A stretch of 64,000 bases of DNA from Olsenella_K sp050953285 (GCA_050953285.1 JBMNMK010000002.1:1364001-1428000), one strand, 5' to 3'; counted from the first letter of the stretch, positions 50,263 to 60,023 are shown. Program-made: numbers and translations. The notes: generated by a model from the letters alone, not told the origin.

Positions 50263-52713
50263 CTCGCCGCCGGTGGACTTCATCACCTTGCTCACGAGTT
50301 TCTCGTGCGCTTTTTCCACCTCTTGAGAGGTGAGCGTGTGGTCCTTGGCACGGTACTCAAGCGAGAAGGCCATGGACTTCTTACCTACGCCGACGCGGAT
50401 GGGATCACGATATACGTCAAAGAGGCGCACCGAAGAGAGCAGCTTGCCACCAGCTGACGTGACCCTCTGGATGACCTGCTCGGCGCTCATGGACTCATCC
50501 ACCACCAGGGCCAGATCTACCGAAACCGCAGGAAGCGTTGGCACATCCTCATAGGGAAGCTCACGTTGTGCCTGCTTGAGCAGGGGCTCAAGCGCAAGCT
50601 CAAAGCCCACCACGGGAACATCAATGCCAAAGTTGTCTAAGGATACAGGGTGAATATTTCCTACCCAGCCCAGCACGGCGCCGCCGGCCAAAACCTCTGC
50701 CGCCTGGCCAGGCATCAGATAGGAATAGGTTTCAGGATCTGCCACGCGGAAGCGCACCTTGGTGATTCGAAGCGTCTCAAGCAGGGTCTCTACCACACCT
50801 TTTGCATCAAAGAAGTCCAGGTTTTGATACTTTGCGCACCACTTGTCATCATCCCAAGCGCCGCACATCACAGCTCCTATATAGCTGGGCTCAGACGGCT
50901 GGCTCTTGTGCTCGCGGGCAAAGAAGAGCCTGCCTATCTCATAGAGATGCACGTTTTGCACACCATGGTCCAGGTTGTATGCAACAGAGCGTAGCAGCCC
51001 TGGCATGAGGTCACGGCGCATCTCACCTTGGTCTGCCACCAAAGGATGCAAGATATGTACCGGAAGACCTCGGCCTTCGTCCGGAATGCCCAAACGCTCC
51101 AGGTCATGAGGGTCGGCAAAGTTGTAGCACATGGTCTCAGATAGACCAGATGCCCTCAGGGTCCTGCCAATCAGGCGCAGGCGCTGCTGATCTTCTGTGA
51201 GGCCACCCGCATGGTTTTTGGCGGCAGGCAGCGTAGGCTCAATGTCTCCCTCGCCCCACAGACGCACGACCTCTTCTACAAGATCACATTCACGCGTGAG
51301 ATCAGGACGTGCGGTCGGGGCAGTCACACTAAGCTCTGCATCTTCTGCGCTGCCAGCAACATCACAGCCCAGACGACCCAAGCGCTCAATCATGAAGGAG
51401 GTATCAATATCTGCGCCGGCCAGGGCACGCACGCGCTCGGGGCGCAAGGTGATGGTGACCGGCTTGGCAGGTGCCGGGTAGCAATCCACGGTGCCGGAGA
51501 GAACCTCAGCAGAGCAGCACTGCTCAAAGAGCGCGGCAGCAATCTCTGATACATCCGCTGCAAAAGAAGCGTCTACCTGGCGCTCAAAGCGGATGGAAGC
51601 CTCGCTCATAAGATCAAGGTTTCTGCTGGCACGACTGATGTGACCGGCCTCAAAGGTGGCACTTTCCAGAAGGACGCAGCGCGTGTTCTCATCAATCTCC
51701 GAGTTGAGGCCACCCATAACGCCTGCCAGCGCCACAGGTGTTTTTCCGTCGTCGGTAATCACCACCATGTCGTCGGTAAGCGTGCGCTCAACACCATCAA
51801 GCGTCGTGATCTTCTCGCCTGGATGCGCAGCACGCACGTTGATGTGGCGCTTGCCATCGCGCTCGGTGAGCTTGTCCAGGTCAAACGCGTGCAGTGGCTG
51901 ACCAGTCAGATACATTACGTAGTTGGTAACATCCACCACGTTGTTGATAGGCCTGCTACCTGCTGCAATGACGCGGCGCGCCAGCCATTCTGGGCTGGGG
52001 CCAACCTGTACGTTGCGCACCACGCGCGCCGTGTAGCGCGGGCAGAGCTCAGGATCATCAATGGTGACGTCCACGACATCTGAGCTCTTCTCGCCCAGCT
52101 CATGGGAGATTTTTGGCAGCTCAATGTGGGTGTCCTCGTTGAGAATGGCAGACACCTCTTTGGCCATGCCCACCATGGAGAGGCAATCCGGGCGGTTGGG
52201 CGTGATCTCACAGTCTATCACCGTGTCAGAATTGCCCAGGTAATCTGAGTACTCCACGCCGATGGGGGCATCCTTGGGCAAGATGATAATGCCGGCGTGG
52301 TCAGAGCCCATGCCAAGCTCTCGCTCGGAGCAGTTCATGCCATAGGACTCAACGCCTCTGAGCTTGGATTTCTTGATCTTGACATCGCCCGGCAAGACGG
52401 CGCCCACCAGCGCTGTGACAATGTGGTCGCCGGCCTCAAAGTTCTGGGCGCCGCAGACGATCTGTAAGGGTTCAGGCTTGCCATCTTTTCCCAAGTTTTT
52501 ATCGCCCACATCCACCTTGCAGACCCACATGTGGTCTGAATCGGGGTGATGCTCCTTGCTTATGACCTGAGCGCAGACGACGTTTTTGAGATCATCTCCA
52601 ATGCGCTCCACAGCCTCTACCTCAGTACCGGTCCTCACGAACTCTTCTACCAGGTCTTTGGGGTCATCGGGCACATCGACCATGGTCTTGAGCCACTCAT
52701 ATGAAACACGCAT
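50251..52713 (-). CDS. pheT: Phenylalanine--tRNA ligase beta subunit
   Basis: An 820-residue subunit. It begins MRVSYEWLKTMVDVPDDPK; the tRNA-binding OB domain has CKVDVGDKNLG and LQIVCGAQNF, the B3/4 editing domain has RPINNVVDVTNYVM, and B5 and the C-terminal anticodon-binding FDX-ACB domain end the protein. Length is close to the bacterial norm. It follows pheS by 32 bases and is controlled by the T-box upstream of pheS. Confidence 0.97.
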   Translation of the reverse strand: MRVSYEWLKTMVDVPDDPKDLVEEFVRTGTEVEAVERIGDDLKNVVCAQVISKEHHPDSDHMWVCKVDVGDKNLGKDGKPEPLQIVCGAQNFEAGDHIVTALVGAVLPGDVKIKKSKLRGVESYGMNCSERELGMGSDHAGIIILPKDAPIGVEYSDYLGNSDTVIDCEITPNRPDCLSMVGMAKEVSAILNEDTHIELPKISHELGEKSSDVVDVTIDDPELCPRYTARVVRNVQVGPSPEWLARRVIAAGSRPINNVVDVTNYVMYLTGQPLHAFDLDKLTERDGKRHINVRAAHPGEKITTLDGVERTLTDDMVVITDDGKTPVALAGVMGGLNSEIDENTRCVLLESATFEAGHISRASRNLDLMSEASIRFERQVDASFAADVSEIAAALFEQCCSAEVLSGTVDCYPAPAKPVTITLRPERVRALAGADIDTSFMIERLGRLGCDVAGSAEDAELSVTAPTARPDLTRECDLVEEVVRLWGEGDIEPTLPAAKNHAGGLTEDQQRLRLIGRTLRASGLSETMCYNFADPHDLERLGIPDEGRGLPVHILHPLVADQGEMRRDLMPGLLRSVAYNLDHGVQNVHLYEIGRLFFAREHKSQPSEPSYIGAVMCGAWDDDKWCAKYQNLDFFDAKGVVETLLETLRITKVRFRVADPETYSYLMPGQAAEVLAGGAVLGWVGNIHPVSLDNFGIDVPVVGFELALEPLLKQAQRELPYEDVPTLPAVSVDLALVVDESMSAEQVIQRVTSAGGKLLSSVRLFDVYRDPIRVGVGKKSMAFSLEYRAKDHTLTSQEVEKAHEKLVSKVMKSTGGEVRG

Positions 52714-52745
52714 ATCTAAACTGCCTTTCTGTAAGACACGAAACG

Positions 52746-53813
52746 TTAGAACTGCTTCAAGAAGCGCATGTCACCGGTCATGAGCATGCGCAAATCGGGC
52801 AGGTCATAGCGCAAGGCCGCCACGCGCTCGAGGCCTATGCCAAAGGCAAAGCCCGAGTATTTCTCGGGGTCAATGCCCACATAGCCAAAGACGTTGGGGT
52901 CTACCATGCCGCAACCCAAGATCTCAAGCCAACCGGTGTTCTTGCAGAAACGGCAACCCTTGCCGTGGCAAACGCCACAGGAAACATCCACCTCACAGCT
53001 GGGCTCGGTGAAGGGGAAGAAGTGCGGACGATACCTGGTAGCTCTATCTTTACCAAACATCTCACGCGTGAAGTAATCCAAGGTGCCCTTGAGGTCGCCG
53101 AAGGTGATGCCCTCATCCACAACCAGGCCCTCCATCTGCGTAAATTGCGGCAGGTGGTTGGCGTCTGGCGTGTCTGGCCTAAAGACGGTACCGGGGCAGA
53201 TCATGTAGATGGGAGGCTTTTTCTCCTCCATCACATGCACCTGCACGCCCGAGGTCTGCGTGCGCAGCAGCACGTCTGACTCACCCAACACGTGATGGGG
53301 CTTGCCCTCAGGCGCACGATCCTCCACGTAGAAGGTGTCTTTTGCCGAGCGGCTGGGGTGATCTTCCGGCGCGTTGAGTGCCGTGAAGTTGTAGTAGGTG
53401 GTCTCAATGAAAGGACCGTCTTCTACCGTATAACCCAAGCTCAGGAAGATGTCTTCTGCCTCTTCACGGATCTGGTTGATGAGGTGCTGGGTGCCCGGAG
53501 AAAGGCGGCGGCCCGGCAGGGTAACATCGACCGCATCGGCAGCAATCCTGCGCTCAAGCGCCTCTTTCTCAAGCTGCGCCTTGCGCGCCTTGATGGCCGT
53601 CTCCACATTTGCACGCACGGTATTGGCAAGCTGGCCCATGGCGGGGCGCTCCTCAGGGGGAACCTTGCCCATCATGTGCATGAGCGCGGTGATGGAGCCC
53701 TTCTTGCCCAGTGCACCCACGCGAATCTTCTCAAGGTCTGCCAGGTCTGCCGCATGTGAGAGGCCCTCTTGGACCTTGGCCTCAATGTCTTTGAGGTCTT
53801 GGGACATTGACAT
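52746..53813 (-). CDS. pheS: Phenylalanine--tRNA ligase alpha subunit
   Basis: A 355-residue class II synthetase subunit. An N-terminal coiled coil is followed by motif 2-like TSGVQVHVMEEKKPP, FRPDTPDANHLPQF and motif 3 FAFGIGLERVAALRY. It attaches Phe to tRNA-Phe as an alpha2-beta2 enzyme with PheT. ATG at 53813 has AAAGGGG upstream. The gene for its tRNA lies elsewhere in the window (16191). Confidence 0.97.
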   Translation of the reverse strand: MSMSQDLKDIEAKVQEGLSHAADLADLEKIRVGALGKKGSITALMHMMGKVPPEERPAMGQLANTVRANVETAIKARKAQLEKEALERRIAADAVDVTLPGRRLSPGTQHLINQIREEAEDIFLSLGYTVEDGPFIETTYYNFTALNAPEDHPSRSAKDTFYVEDRAPEGKPHHVLGESDVLLRTQTSGVQVHVMEEKKPPIYMICPGTVFRPDTPDANHLPQFTQMEGLVVDEGITFGDLKGTLDYFTREMFGKDRATRYRPHFFPFTEPSCEVDVSCGVCHGKGCRFCKNTGWLEILGCGMVDPNVFGYVGIDPEKYSGFAFGIGLERVAALRYDLPDLRMLMTGDMRFLKQF

Positions 53814-53842
53814 GTAAAACCCCTTTCGAGCTAAATCGAGCT

Positions 53843-54057
53843 AAAAAAACCGCCCCTGAGCCTGTGCCCAAGGACGGAGTTATCCGCGGTACCACCTCGG
53901 TTGGCCTGCGGATATGCCCGCAGTACCCACTTTTCCTCGTGTCGTGAGGCAACGGCTTGCCTACTGAGCACACACGTGCTGTTCAGGTTGCAGCTGGTAG
54001 AGTGAACTTCTTGCCTCTGTCCGGCGAAAGCCTCTCAGCCTCGAGCTTTCTCTCTCA
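53843..54057 (-). promoter_or_regulatory. T-box riboswitch of pheST
   Basis: Stem I starts near 54057 (AGAGAGAAAG) and returns at AAGTTCACTCT, where TTC (54004-54006) is the Phe specifier. The T-box sequence GGTGGTACCGCGG is at 53884-53896, and a terminator hairpin (CCGTCCTT/AGGGGCGG) with seven T ends at 53843. Uncharged tRNA-Phe should favour the antiterminator and raise pheST expression. Confidence 0.93.
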
Positions 54058-54119
54058 TGCGCAGACAACGCGATGCAAAAACCTCTCCGTCATAGCCGAA
54101 CCTAGATGCTAGCACAGCA

Positions 54120-54932
54120 CTATTTGTCGAAGGGCCACGATCTTTGAGCAAGCGAGAAAATCGCATCTGCCACGGCATCATCCGCACAAGAACCGATGTG
54201 CCAGCGCGCTGCCGCCTTGGCTTCCTCCGTAGCGTTTGCCACCGCAACAGAATTGGGCACGTGGTTGAGCATGGAGAGGTCGTTGTTGGCGTCACCAAAA
54301 ACAACCACATCATGAATATCAATCCCCATGGCTTTAACCAGAAGATCGATACCGGATGCCTTGTTGATACCATGTGGCATCACATTGAGCAAGGTTGGCA
54401 TGCCAAAGTCGAGGTCAAGACCGTCTATCTCCTGAGTTAACCTGCGCGCAAGCGCGAGAGTTTCTTCCTCAGGACAAAGCGTGAAGATGTTGGCCTTCAC
54501 GATGGTGGTATGCGGCACCTCCCCTACCTCCTGGCAGGTTTCTGCATAGCGCGGAACCGCGAGCGCAAGGTCTTCTCGCCTGCCACAAAGAAGAAAAGGG
54601 TTATATCCAGAAAAACAAATGACGCCGCTTTTTGGCACATCTTTTACTGCATCTACCAGCTGACATATGAGCTCTCTAGGAAGGATGAGCTGGCGAAGGG
54701 TTGTGCCTTTGAGGTAGACCTCAAGGCCATTGGTTGCCACCGCCGTATCAAAGCAGGCCGTATCTTCTCTAAAGATAGTCTTGAGCCAGTCCGAGCCGCG
54801 ACCGCTTGAAGGGCCAATGGCAATGCCGGCATCCAAGGCAGTGTGAAATGCGCTTAGGATTTTGTCCCCCAGCTGCTCGTGGCCGGCGGGCAAAATGGTG
54901 CCGTCGATGTCTGTCAGGATGAGTTGAACCAT
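54120..54932 (-). CDS. HAD-superfamily Cof-type phosphatase
   Basis: A 270-residue hydrolase. Motif I is LTDIDGTILP, motif II Ser lies in GPSSGRGS, and motif IV is VVFGDANNDLSML. The cap is the Cof (type IIB) kind; such enzymes dephosphorylate sugar phosphates or flavin precursors. It follows nagA by 15 bases, so a sugar-phosphate substrate is plausible. Confidence 0.9.
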   Translation of the reverse strand: MVQLILTDIDGTILPAGHEQLGDKILSAFHTALDAGIAIGPSSGRGSDWLKTIFREDTACFDTAVATNGLEVYLKGTTLRQLILPRELICQLVDAVKDVPKSGVICFSGYNPFLLCGRREDLALAVPRYAETCQEVGEVPHTTIVKANIFTLCPEEETLALARRLTQEIDGLDLDFGMPTLLNVMPHGINKASGIDLLVKAMGIDIHDVVVFGDANNDLSMLNHVPNSVAVANATEEAKAAARWHIGSCADDAVADAIFSLAQRSWPFDK

Positions 54933-54947
54933 GTCCTACCTAGCCCC

Positions 54948-56120
54948 TTACGCTTTGTCTGGCAACACCTGGATACCGCCTAGATAGGTCTCTGCAAGCG
55001 TGAGATCTGGATTCAAGACCACTAAATCCGCATCTCTACCAGGGAGGATTGAGCCACAGGCATCCTCTATGTTGTTGGCGCGTGCGGCAACTTCTGTTGC
55101 CATACGGATGGCCTGTTCGGCCGTCACCAAGCCCCAGTCCACCACGTTTTTGACAGCTCCGGCCATGGTAAGCACCGATCCTGCCAAATTGCCGCCCTCT
55201 TTGAGGTGCGCAGCGCCTCCAGAAAGCACGATGGGAAGCTCACCTAAGAAATAGTTGCCGTCCGGCATACCGCCGCAACGGAGACAATCTGTAATTAAAA
55301 AGACGTGCTCCCAACCCTTTGCGCGAATGAGGGCGTCTGCCGCAACAGGATTCACATGCTGACCATCACAGATGAGCTCTGAATAGGTGTCCTGGCTGGT
55401 CATGGCACAACCCACCGCACCAGGATCTCTGTGGTGAAGCCCACTCATTGCATTATAGGTATGGACAAAGACCTTGGCACCTGCCAAGACAGCAGCGGCA
55501 GCCTCTGCATAGGTTGCTGAGGTATGGCCTATTGCTGCCACACAGCCATCAGCTGTGACATGGTGAATATATTCTTGGGAATGGTCACGCTCGGGTGCCA
55601 ACGCACTCTTCTTGATGATGTGGTGACAAGCCTTCTGCCAAATGTCATATGCCTTTATGGAAGGGTCGCACAGATACTTGGGGTTTTGTGCGCCCTTGTG
55701 CTCCTCGGTAAAGAAGGGCCCTTCTAGGAAAATACCCTGCGTACGCGCACCCAGATAGCCCGGCTCCCTTCTCTTTTCTGCCTCTGTTACCGCTTCACAA
55801 GCACGCTTGGTGGTCTCAACGCTGGCGGTCAGCGTGGTAGGAAGCCACGAAGTGGTGCCGTGGCGCAAAAGACCCTCTGCAATGATGTTGATTCCATCGG
55901 GGTCACAGTCCATAACATCGTGGTCGAGAAAACCATGAACGTGCGTATCCACATAACCTGGAGCCACCCAGCAGCCCATGCGATCAATGATCTCTACCTT
56001 GGAATCCGGTTCTTCAATGGTGACGCCTTGAAACTTGCCATCGCGGATAAGAACATAGCCAAAACCGTCAATACCGCCTGGCAAAATGATGTGATCTGAC
56101 TTAATTGCCTGTGTTGACAT
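54948..56120 (-). CDS. nagA: N-acetylglucosamine-6-phosphate deacetylase
   Basis: A 390-residue amidohydrolase. Metal-binding YVDTHVHGFLDHD, EGPFFTEEHKGAQNP, AIGHTSA and TYNAMSGLHHRDPG are all present, and ITDCLRCGG carries the catalytic Asp. It deacetylates GlcNAc-6-P for glycolysis or wall recycling. Co-transcribed with the HAD gene. No nagB is seen in the window. Confidence 0.95.
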   Translation of the reverse strand: MSTQAIKSDHIILPGGIDGFGYVLIRDGKFQGVTIEEPDSKVEIIDRMGCWVAPGYVDTHVHGFLDHDVMDCDPDGINIIAEGLLRHGTTSWLPTTLTASVETTKRACEAVTEAEKRREPGYLGARTQGIFLEGPFFTEEHKGAQNPKYLCDPSIKAYDIWQKACHHIIKKSALAPERDHSQEYIHHVTADGCVAAIGHTSATYAEAAAAVLAGAKVFVHTYNAMSGLHHRDPGAVGCAMTSQDTYSELICDGQHVNPVAADALIRAKGWEHVFLITDCLRCGGMPDGNYFLGELPIVLSGGAAHLKEGGNLAGSVLTMAGAVKNVVDWGLVTAEQAIRMATEVAARANNIEDACGSILPGRDADLVVLNPDLTLAETYLGGIQVLPDKA

Positions 56121-56294
56121 GATGCCTTCTCACACTCGCCTTGGTTATTTCATATCTACAGAGCTTAGCGCATAGCACCTCACAGCGCAGAGAAGATCCT
56201 TGCCATAGGCTGCATGCAAACATGTCAGAAGAGATCTTAGCGCGGGTGCTTAGGGCGCACAATTTGCCCTGAGACCACATACCGTCCCCTCCAG

Positions 56295-57263
56295 CTACAC
56301 CAGCTTGTTTGCCTCACATAGCACCTGGTACGCACAGCCATAGATACCAGCATCATTGCCCAGGCGCGCAGCCACAATGCGGGTGTGCGTGCATGGTGGC
56401 AAGCAGTAGCGGACAAAAGCTTTCACGAGGCGCTCTTCAAAAAGATCAAAGCCAGCTGCCACACCACCGCCAATAAGAAAGACCTCTGGATCTACCACAC
56501 ATGAGATCTGCGCAAACGCAAACGCCAGCGTGTCTGCCATCTTGTCAATTGCACCTGTGGCGTAAGCGTCACCTTCGCGCGCAGCCTTAAAGATGGTGTA
56601 GGTATCTGTGGGACCCTGGAGTGCCATCGGCTCTACTTCTGCCTCTTTGCAGAGTTCACGGTAGGTATGCACCATACCTTTTGCCGATGCATACTGCTCA
56701 AGGCACCCTTTGCGTCCGCAGCCACACACCCTTGTCTCATCCCTGTTTACAGTGATATGACCTATCTCTCCACCAGCGCCAAACGCACCCGCCACCATGT
56801 GGCCATCCACCACAACACCGCCGCCAACACCCGTACCCAATGTCACCAAAACTGCACTTGAAAGACCTCGTGCAGCACCCTGCCAGAGCTCTCCTAGGGC
56901 AGCTGCGTTAGCATCGTTGATGCAGCTCAAAAGAGCCAGCGGAAACGCCTTGGAAAGTGCTTCTGTAAGTGCTGCCATATCCAGCTTGATATTGGCGAGC
57001 ATACCCACCTTGCCACGCTCATCCACAGGACCTGGCACATCAAGCCCAACGCCCACAATGTCTTGGGACCCCAGCTGGTTGTCACGCACCAACTGCTCAC
57101 AGGCGTTTATCGCCCGCTCAATACCTAAAGGTGAGACCAGCTCTCCTGTCGGCGTACTCACACGCGCCAAGAGTGTGCCTGAATCCTCAAACAGGCCACA
57201 CTTCACACTGGTACCACCCACATCTATCCCCAGCACAAAGCTTTTGCACCCACGCCTGTCCAT
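56295..57263 (-). CDS. ROK-family sugar kinase (glucokinase-like)
   Basis: About 322 residues. The ATP-binding motif is GIDVGGTSVKCGLF, the ROK signature LVTLGTGVGGGVV, and zinc site CGCGRKGCLEQY near residue 180. It lacks a DNA-binding domain, so it is a kinase, probably for glucose or N-acetylglucosamine or mannosamine. ATG at 57263 has GAGGGGAG upstream. It precedes nagA by 174 bases on the same strand, in keeping with amino-sugar use. Confidence 0.92.
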   Translation of the reverse strand: MDRRGCKSFVLGIDVGGTSVKCGLFEDSGTLLARVSTPTGELVSPLGIERAINACEQLVRDNQLGSQDIVGVGLDVPGPVDERGKVGMLANIKLDMAALTEALSKAFPLALLSCINDANAAALGELWQGAARGLSSAVLVTLGTGVGGGVVVDGHMVAGAFGAGGEIGHITVNRDETRVCGCGRKGCLEQYASAKGMVHTYRELCKEAEVEPMALQGPTDTYTIFKAAREGDAYATGAIDKMADTLAFAFAQISCVVDPEVFLIGGGVAAGFDLFEERLVKAFVRYCLPPCTHTRIVAARLGNDAGIYGCAYQVLCEANKLV

Positions 57264-57374
57264 GAGATCACTCCCCTCTTGGTATGCCTGCAAACATGCA
57301 GCTTAAAAGCCGTTTGCTACGGCAATTATACGTTGCGTTACACTCATTGGTACAAACGAGTGTAAGGAGCACCC

Positions 57375-58928
57375 ATGAGCAATCACGACCAGACGTCCGC
57401 CGCACAAGACGCGGTATATCCCAACGATCTTGCCCAAGATATCGAGAAGATCAACACGCTGGAGCGCCATCTGTATGCACACCGCTACGCCAAACGCACG
57501 CTGGAGTGCCACGCGGCCACCATTGATCCGCCTAAGGCCACAGCAGATCGCGGCGAGGCGTTGGCAATCTTTGAAGAAGAGGACCACGAGCTCATGATGG
57601 ATCCTGACCTCAAGGTGGCGCTGGACCATCTCTCCGCCCATGCCCAGGAGCTTGATGAGATCACGCGGGCGCAGGTCAAGGTCTTGAGCCGCACCAGAGA
57701 TGACATGGTGCGCGTCACTGCAGAGGACCAAAGCGCACTCACCCGGCTCACCTGTGAGGCAAACGTGGTGTGGACGCGCGCAAAACAGAACAATGACTGG
57801 GAGAGCTTTGAGCCGTACGTGGATAAGCTCGTTTCCTTGATGAAGCGCATTGCTCACGAGAAAAACCCAGCTCTCGATGCGTACGACGTATGGCTGGACA
57901 CCTTTGAGCGCGGTACCTCCTGCGCGTTTTACGACAAGTTCTTTGCTGAGGTGAGAGACTCTGTCGTGCCGCTTTTGATGGATATCCGCGCGCTGGGCAA
58001 GCAGGTAAGAAGAGATGTTATTGATGGCCGCTTTGACGTGGCGCGCCAGTGGGATCTGGCCCGTGATCTGGCAAAGCTCGTAGGTGTGGACATGGACGGC
58101 TGGTGGTTAAGCTCCACCGAACACCCCTTCTCTGAAGCTATGACCTCAAACTACACCATGTGCGCGGCGCATGTCTATGAGCACGATGTTACCTCCAACA
58201 TGTTCACCATGCTGCACGAATGCGGCCACAACTCCTATGAGGAGGGTGTCAATCCACGCCTCAACTACACATCGCTTTCCGGCGGCACGTCTGCCGGTAT
58301 CCACGAGGGTCAATCACGCTTCTTTGAAAACTACATTGGCCGCGACCGCGCGTTTACCCCGTCTCTCCTGTCGCTCATGCAAAAGCACTTCCCCGGCCAG
58401 ATGGGCCGCGTAACCCCACAGCAGTTCTGGCTTGCCATCAACCGCGTAGAACCCCAGCCCATCCGCATTCATGCAGATGAGCTCACCTATCCCTTGCACA
58501 TCATGATCCGCTATGAAATTGAGCAGCTGCTCTTCTCAGGAGAAGCCACAGCCCACGACGTCCCCGCCCTCTGGCGCGAGCGCTACAAGCGCTACCTAGG
58601 TGTGATGGTACCGTCTGACACAGAGGGTGCTCTGCAAGATTCACACTGGTCAACGGGCTATTTTGGCTACTTCCCCACCTATGCGTTGGGCGGCGCGTAT
58701 GGCGCGCAGCTCAAAGCACAGATGATTTCTGATGGCATTGCATGGACAGATGATCTTTCCAAGGGCGATCTCACCAACATCCGCGAATGGCTGCGCACCC
58801 ACATCTGGCAATATGGCCGCTCCAAAGATCCCAAGGAGCTCATCGTGGACGCCTGTGGTACCGACTTTGATCCGTCCTTCTATACGCGCTACCTGGGCGA
58901 GAAGTACCGCGCGCTCTACGGCATTTAG
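57375..58928 (+). CDS. M32-family metallocarboxypeptidase
   Basis: A 517-residue cytosolic enzyme. The zinc motif is HECGH in TMLHECGHNSYEEGV, with SGGTSAGIHEGQSRFFEN and RIHADELTYPLHIMIR downstream as in Taq/M32 carboxypeptidases. It removes C-terminal amino acids from peptides. The stop lies at the first base of a 14-base tandem array. The gene is divergent from the ROK kinase gene. Confidence 0.95.
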   Translation: MSNHDQTSAAQDAVYPNDLAQDIEKINTLERHLYAHRYAKRTLECHAATIDPPKATADRGEALAIFEEEDHELMMDPDLKVALDHLSAHAQELDEITRAQVKVLSRTRDDMVRVTAEDQSALTRLTCEANVVWTRAKQNNDWESFEPYVDKLVSLMKRIAHEKNPALDAYDVWLDTFERGTSCAFYDKFFAEVRDSVVPLLMDIRALGKQVRRDVIDGRFDVARQWDLARDLAKLVGVDMDGWWLSSTEHPFSEAMTSNYTMCAAHVYEHDVTSNMFTMLHECGHNSYEEGVNPRLNYTSLSGGTSAGIHEGQSRFFENYIGRDRAFTPSLLSLMQKHFPGQMGRVTPQQFWLAINRVEPQPIRIHADELTYPLHIMIRYEIEQLLFSGEATAHDVPALWRERYKRYLGVMVPSDTEGALQDSHWSTGYFGYFPTYALGGAYGAQLKAQMISDGIAWTDDLSKGDLTNIREWLRTHIWQYGRSKDPKELIVDACGTDFDPSFYTRYLGEKYRALYGI

Positions 58929-59034
58929 CCAGCTGCATCACGCCAGCTGCATCACGCCAGCTGCGCCACACCGGCCGCGCCACACCGGCCGCGCCAGTCG
59001 CACCACACCGGCCGCGCCGCGCCAGTCGCGCCAC
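58928..59034. repeat. 14-base tandem array after the M32 stop
   Basis: Units GCCAGCTGCATCAC (twice exact), GCCAGCTGCGCCAC, ACCGGCCGCGCCAC and ACCGGCCGCGCCAG are followed by shorter relatives (TCGCACCAC, ACCGGCCGCGCC, TCGCGCCAC). It fills the gap between the M32 gene and dtd. One copy of the 9-base word lies 25 bases upstream. Confidence 0.85.
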
Positions 59035-59058
59035 ACACCATCTGACAAGGGGGTTTGC

Positions 59059-59517
59059 ATGAGAGCACTGCTACAGCGCGTGAGTTCTGCCACGTGCACC
59101 GTCGACGGAGAGGAGGTCGGCAGCTGCCAGATGGGCTACCTCATCTTGCTAGGAGTAGGTCCTGGCGACGACAAGGCAACGGCAGATCTCTTGTGGGACA
59201 AGATCTACCACTTGAGGATATTTACGGATGCTGCGGGAAAGACCAACCTCTCACTGGCAGATATCGACGGAGAAGTGCTGGTGGTGAGCCAATTTACGCT
59301 GTATGCAGACTGCCGCAAAGGCAGGCGACCCTCCTTTAACCAGGCGGCCGCGCCAGACGTGGCCAATGAGCTCTACGAATACTTTTGTGAGCGCGCAGCG
59401 GCAGATGCCAAGCATGTTGGGCACGGCATCTTTGGCGCCGACATGTCCGTGACGCTTACCAATTCTGGCCCCTTTACCATTTGGCTCGATACTGACGAGC
59501 TCACACGCCCGCGATAA
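59059..59517 (+). CDS. dtd: D-aminoacyl-tRNA deacylase
   Basis: A 152-residue proofreading enzyme that removes D-amino acids from tRNA. MRALLQRVSSATCTVDGE, the catalytic SQFTLYADCRKGRRPSF and the Gly-cisPro-type NSGPFTIWLDT are present. ATG at 59059 has AAGGGGG upstream; a longer frame through the tandem array is not used. Confidence 0.96.
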   Translation: MRALLQRVSSATCTVDGEEVGSCQMGYLILLGVGPGDDKATADLLWDKIYHLRIFTDAAGKTNLSLADIDGEVLVVSQFTLYADCRKGRRPSFNQAAAPDVANELYEYFCERAAADAKHVGHGIFGADMSVTLTNSGPFTIWLDTDELTRPR

Positions 59518-59567
59518 CAGTATTATTGCAACGTCGGTTTTTCAAAGAGGACAGAGAGGGGATTTAA

Positions 59568-60023
59568 ATGTCCGGCTTTTTCAAGGAGTTCAAAGACTTC
59601 ATTTCCCGCGGCAACGTTATGGATATGGCCATAGGTGTCATCATCGGCGGTGCGTTCACAGCCATTGTGACGTCACTTACTACCGATATCCTGCAGCCCT
59701 TCATCCACATAGTCTCGGGCGGTGGTACCGAGGTATCGGGTATGGATATCACCGTGGGTGACACCACCATTGGCTTCTCCAACTTCATCAGCGCAATTAT
59801 CAATTTCTTGATTATTGCACTCATCGTTTTCCTCATGGTGAAAGCCATGAACAAGTTTGAGAAGACCGTAGAAGACGCCACCAAGAAACTCAAGAAACAA
59901 GAAGAAGAGGCCGAAGCGGCAGCTCCCATATGCCCACATTGCCTGGAAGAAGTCAAAGAAGGTGCCACCCGCTGCCCGCATTGTGCAGGAGAGATCCCTG
60001 GCGGTGCCCACGCAAGCAAGTAG
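59568..60023 (+). CDS. mscL: Large-conductance mechanosensitive channel with C-terminal zinc ribbon
   Basis: A 151-residue channel. FKEFKDFISRGNVMDMAIGVI and GGAFTAIVTSLTTDILQP form helix 1, and ISAIINFLIIALIVFLMVKAMN is helix 2. A charged helix follows. The C-terminus differs from the usual bundle by ending in a zinc ribbon of two CPHC pairs (about 128-145). It opens on osmotic downshock. It shares strand with dtd, 50 bases apart. Confidence 0.95.
   Translation: MSGFFKEFKDFISRGNVMDMAIGVIIGGAFTAIVTSLTTDILQPFIHIVSGGGTEVSGMDITVGDTTIGFSNFISAIINFLIIALIVFLMVKAMNKFEKTVEDATKKLKKQEEEAEAAAPICPHCLEEVKEGATRCPHCAGEIPGGAHASK

Noticed and set aside
58928..59034. CRISPR array
   Set aside because: Units are 14 bases, adjacent and degenerate, with no spacers of constant length and no cas genes nearby.
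58732..59058. Long N-terminal extension of dtd through the tandem array
   Set aside because: It overlaps the M32 gene in another frame and reads as repeat-derived His/Pro/Arg; the ATG at 59059 has a strong ribosome site and fits family length.
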